From positions 1-7,018 of the forward strand of contig JAOUFP010000146.1 of NCBI GenBank assembly GCA_029858145.1: a stretch of DNA of 7,018 nucleotides, written 5' to 3'. The DNA is from Nitrospirota bacterium. GTDB taxonomy: Bacteria > Nitrospirota > Thermodesulfovibrionia > Thermodesulfovibrionales > UBA6898. Shown one piece after another: positions 6,005-7,018 of this stretch; position 1 is the first letter of the stretch; the number at the start of each line of letters is the position of its first letter. The notes beneath the pieces are model-generated. The model saw only the letters and a program-made list of their open reading frames with translations. It was not told the origin of the DNA and did not search any database. The translations under genes and the position numbers were made by a program.

Positions 6005-6784
6005 ATGAAAACCAGAATCCATCCCACCGCAATCATTGACCCGAAGGCTGAAATCGATGCCGGCGTGGATATAGGCCCTTTCTGCATCGTAAAGCGTGCG
6101 GTAAAAATCAGGAAAGGCACGAAGCTGCTTTCCCATGTCACCGTTGAAGGCTCGGCGGAAATCGGAGAGAACTGCACCATACACCCCTACACAAGCATAG
6201 GGTTTCCGCCCCAGGATCTGAAATACAAAGGAGAGGATACAGAGCTTGTCATCGGCAATAACAATACTATCAGGGAATATGTATCAATACACAGGGCCTC
6301 TGTCGGGGGCGAAGGGGCAACGGTCATCGGCAGCAATAACTTTCTCATGGCGTACGTGCACATAGCCCACAACTGCAGGATAGGCAATAATGTCATAATG
6401 GCGAACGCAGCGACGCTTGCCGGTCATGTGCTTGTTGAAGACAATGCCGTTATCGGAGGCCTGGTGGCGATACACCAGTACACGAGGATAGGCCGCCATG
6501 CGATGGTCGGCGGTTTCAGCGGCATAGGCCAGGACATCCCCCCCTATATGATCGCCTCAGGCGCACGCGCGAAGCTGTACGGACCGAACACCATCGGACT
6601 CAAACGGCACGGCCTTTCCGATACAACGATCAGTGCCATTAAGAAAGCCTACAAAATACTTTTCAGGGAGAAAAGAACCTTAAATGAAGCGATAAAAAAA
6701 GTTCACGCTGAGATGTCAGACGTTGCAGAGGTAAATCACCTCATAGAATTCATCGAAAAAAACAAGCGCGGTATCTGCCGCTGA
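6005..6784 (+). CDS. lpxA: LpxA, UDP-N-acetylglucosamine 3-O-acyltransferase
   Basis: LpxA performs the first step of lipid A synthesis, moving a 3-hydroxyacyl group from ACP to the 3-OH of UDP-GlcNAc. The 259-residue protein consists of a left-handed beta-helix of hexapeptide repeats (about 1-185) and a C-terminal helical domain (about 198-259, 'GLKRHGLSDTTISAIKKAYKILFR'). The catalytic base is H122 in 'AYVHIAHNCRIGN' (E. coli His125). 'PPQDLKYKGEDTEL' (68-81) and 'IREYVSIHRAS' (89-99) are family signatures. In 'MVGGFSGIGQDIPPYMIASG', G170 aligns with E. coli Gly173, the acyl-chain ruler residue. A glycine there goes with long chains such as 3-hydroxymyristate, while a bulky residue shortens them. 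That chain-length prediction is an inference. The start codon abuts the fabZ stop (TGAATG), and AAGGAG (5993-5998) lies 6 nt upstream. Its stop overlaps lpxI by one base. Confidence 0.97.
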   Translation: MKTRIHPTAIIDPKAEIDAGVDIGPFCIVKRAVKIRKGTKLLSHVTVEGSAEIGENCTIHPYTSIGFPPQDLKYKGEDTELVIGNNNTIREYVSIHRASVGGEGATVIGSNNFLMAYVHIAHNCRIGNNVIMANAATLAGHVLVEDNAVIGGLVAIHQYTRIGRHAMVGGFSGIGQDIPPYMIASGARAKLYGPNTIGLKRHGLSDTTISAIKKAYKILFREKRTLNEAIKKVHAEMSDVAEVNHLIEFIEKNKRGICR

Positions 6785-7018
6785 TGAAAAAGCTTGGCAT
6801 CATCTCGGGCATGGGTGAATTGCCTGTCGCGATAGCAGTTGATGCACGCTCAAAGGGGTATCATGTCATAGCGGTAGGACTGGAGCCTCTTGCCGACAAG
6901 GCGCTTGAATCCTGTGTCGATGAAATACGATGGATCAATGTCGGGAAACTGGGAGATATCATAGAATTCCTGAAAAAATCCGGGGTGGAAGAAGTCGTCA
7001 TGGCAGGAAAGGTACCCA
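6784..7018 (+). CDS. lpxI: LpxI, UDP-2,3-diacylglucosamine diphosphatase (N-terminal part, partial)
   Basis: The first 78 codons of an open reading frame continue past the right edge. The translation begins MKKLGIISGMGELPVAIAVD, and later reads 'GYHVIAVGLEP', 'VDEIRWINVGKLGDIIEFLKKSGVEEVVMAGKV'. The 'G-xx-GxGxLP' opening and the 'W-xxVGKLGxxIxFxKxxGVxExVMAGKV' stretch are hallmarks of LpxI (DUF1009 family). LpxI hydrolyses UDP-2,3-diacylglucosamine to lipid X plus UMP, the fourth lipid A step, in bacteria that lack LpxH. The ATG overlaps the lpxA stop (TGATG). No Shine-Dalgarno is visible, so translation probably depends on coupling to lpxA. The catalytic C-terminal domain lies outside the window, so completeness cannot be judged. 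Confidence 0.93.
   Translation, partial: MKKLGIISGMGELPVAIAVDARSKGYHVIAVGLEPLADKALESCVDEIRWINVGKLGDIIEFLKKSGVEEVVMAGKVP

Overview
This window looks like chromosomal DNA of a Gram-negative (diderm) anaerobe with sulfur metabolism, most likely a member of the Nitrospirota (Thermodesulfovibrio-like) or a related dsr-carrying lineage. Two things support this: genes for dissimilatory sulfite reductase, and a complete-looking outer-membrane/lipid A biogenesis cluster using LpxI rather than LpxH. The phylum is an inference from protein character and gene content. No 16S gene or other decisive marker is present.

Left part, minus strand: the first 29 codons of dsrB lie at 1-87, cut by the window edge. 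A complete dsrA follows at 121-1350. They read leftward as a dsrAB operon with a 33-nt gap and strong Shine-Dalgarno sequences. DsrA carries the cysteine sets for the siroheme-coupled [4Fe-4S] cluster and for the inserted ferredoxin-type cluster.

Middle: a 289-nt AT-rich divergent intergenic region (1351-1639) separates dsrA from bamA. It holds a candidate dsrA promoter (minus strand), a clear extended -10 promoter for bamA (plus strand), and a nested inverted repeat at 1496-1538 that no gene explains.

Right part, plus strand: bamA, skp (ompH), lpxD, fabZ, lpxA and the 5' part of lpxI form a tight array. BamA inserts outer-membrane proteins and Skp chaperones them across the periplasm. LpxA, LpxD and LpxI perform steps 1, 3 and 4 of lipid A synthesis (LpxC, step 2, is not in the window). 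FabZ dehydrates the same 3-hydroxyacyl-ACPs that LpxA and LpxD consume. The last four genes are joined by overlaps or abutting codons (ATGA, TGAATG, TGATG). The exception is a 118-nt gap between skp and lpxD, which holds a large nested stem-loop and a possible promoter placed so close to lpxD that its transcript would be nearly leaderless.

The genes are recognisable members of known families, and I see no mobile elements, CRISPR arrays, tRNA/rRNA genes or broken genes. The points worth a second look are the two structured intergenic elements, the possible leaderless lpxD start, and an extra cysteine inside the DsrA cluster-binding motif. I do not see convincing evidence of a wholly new system.
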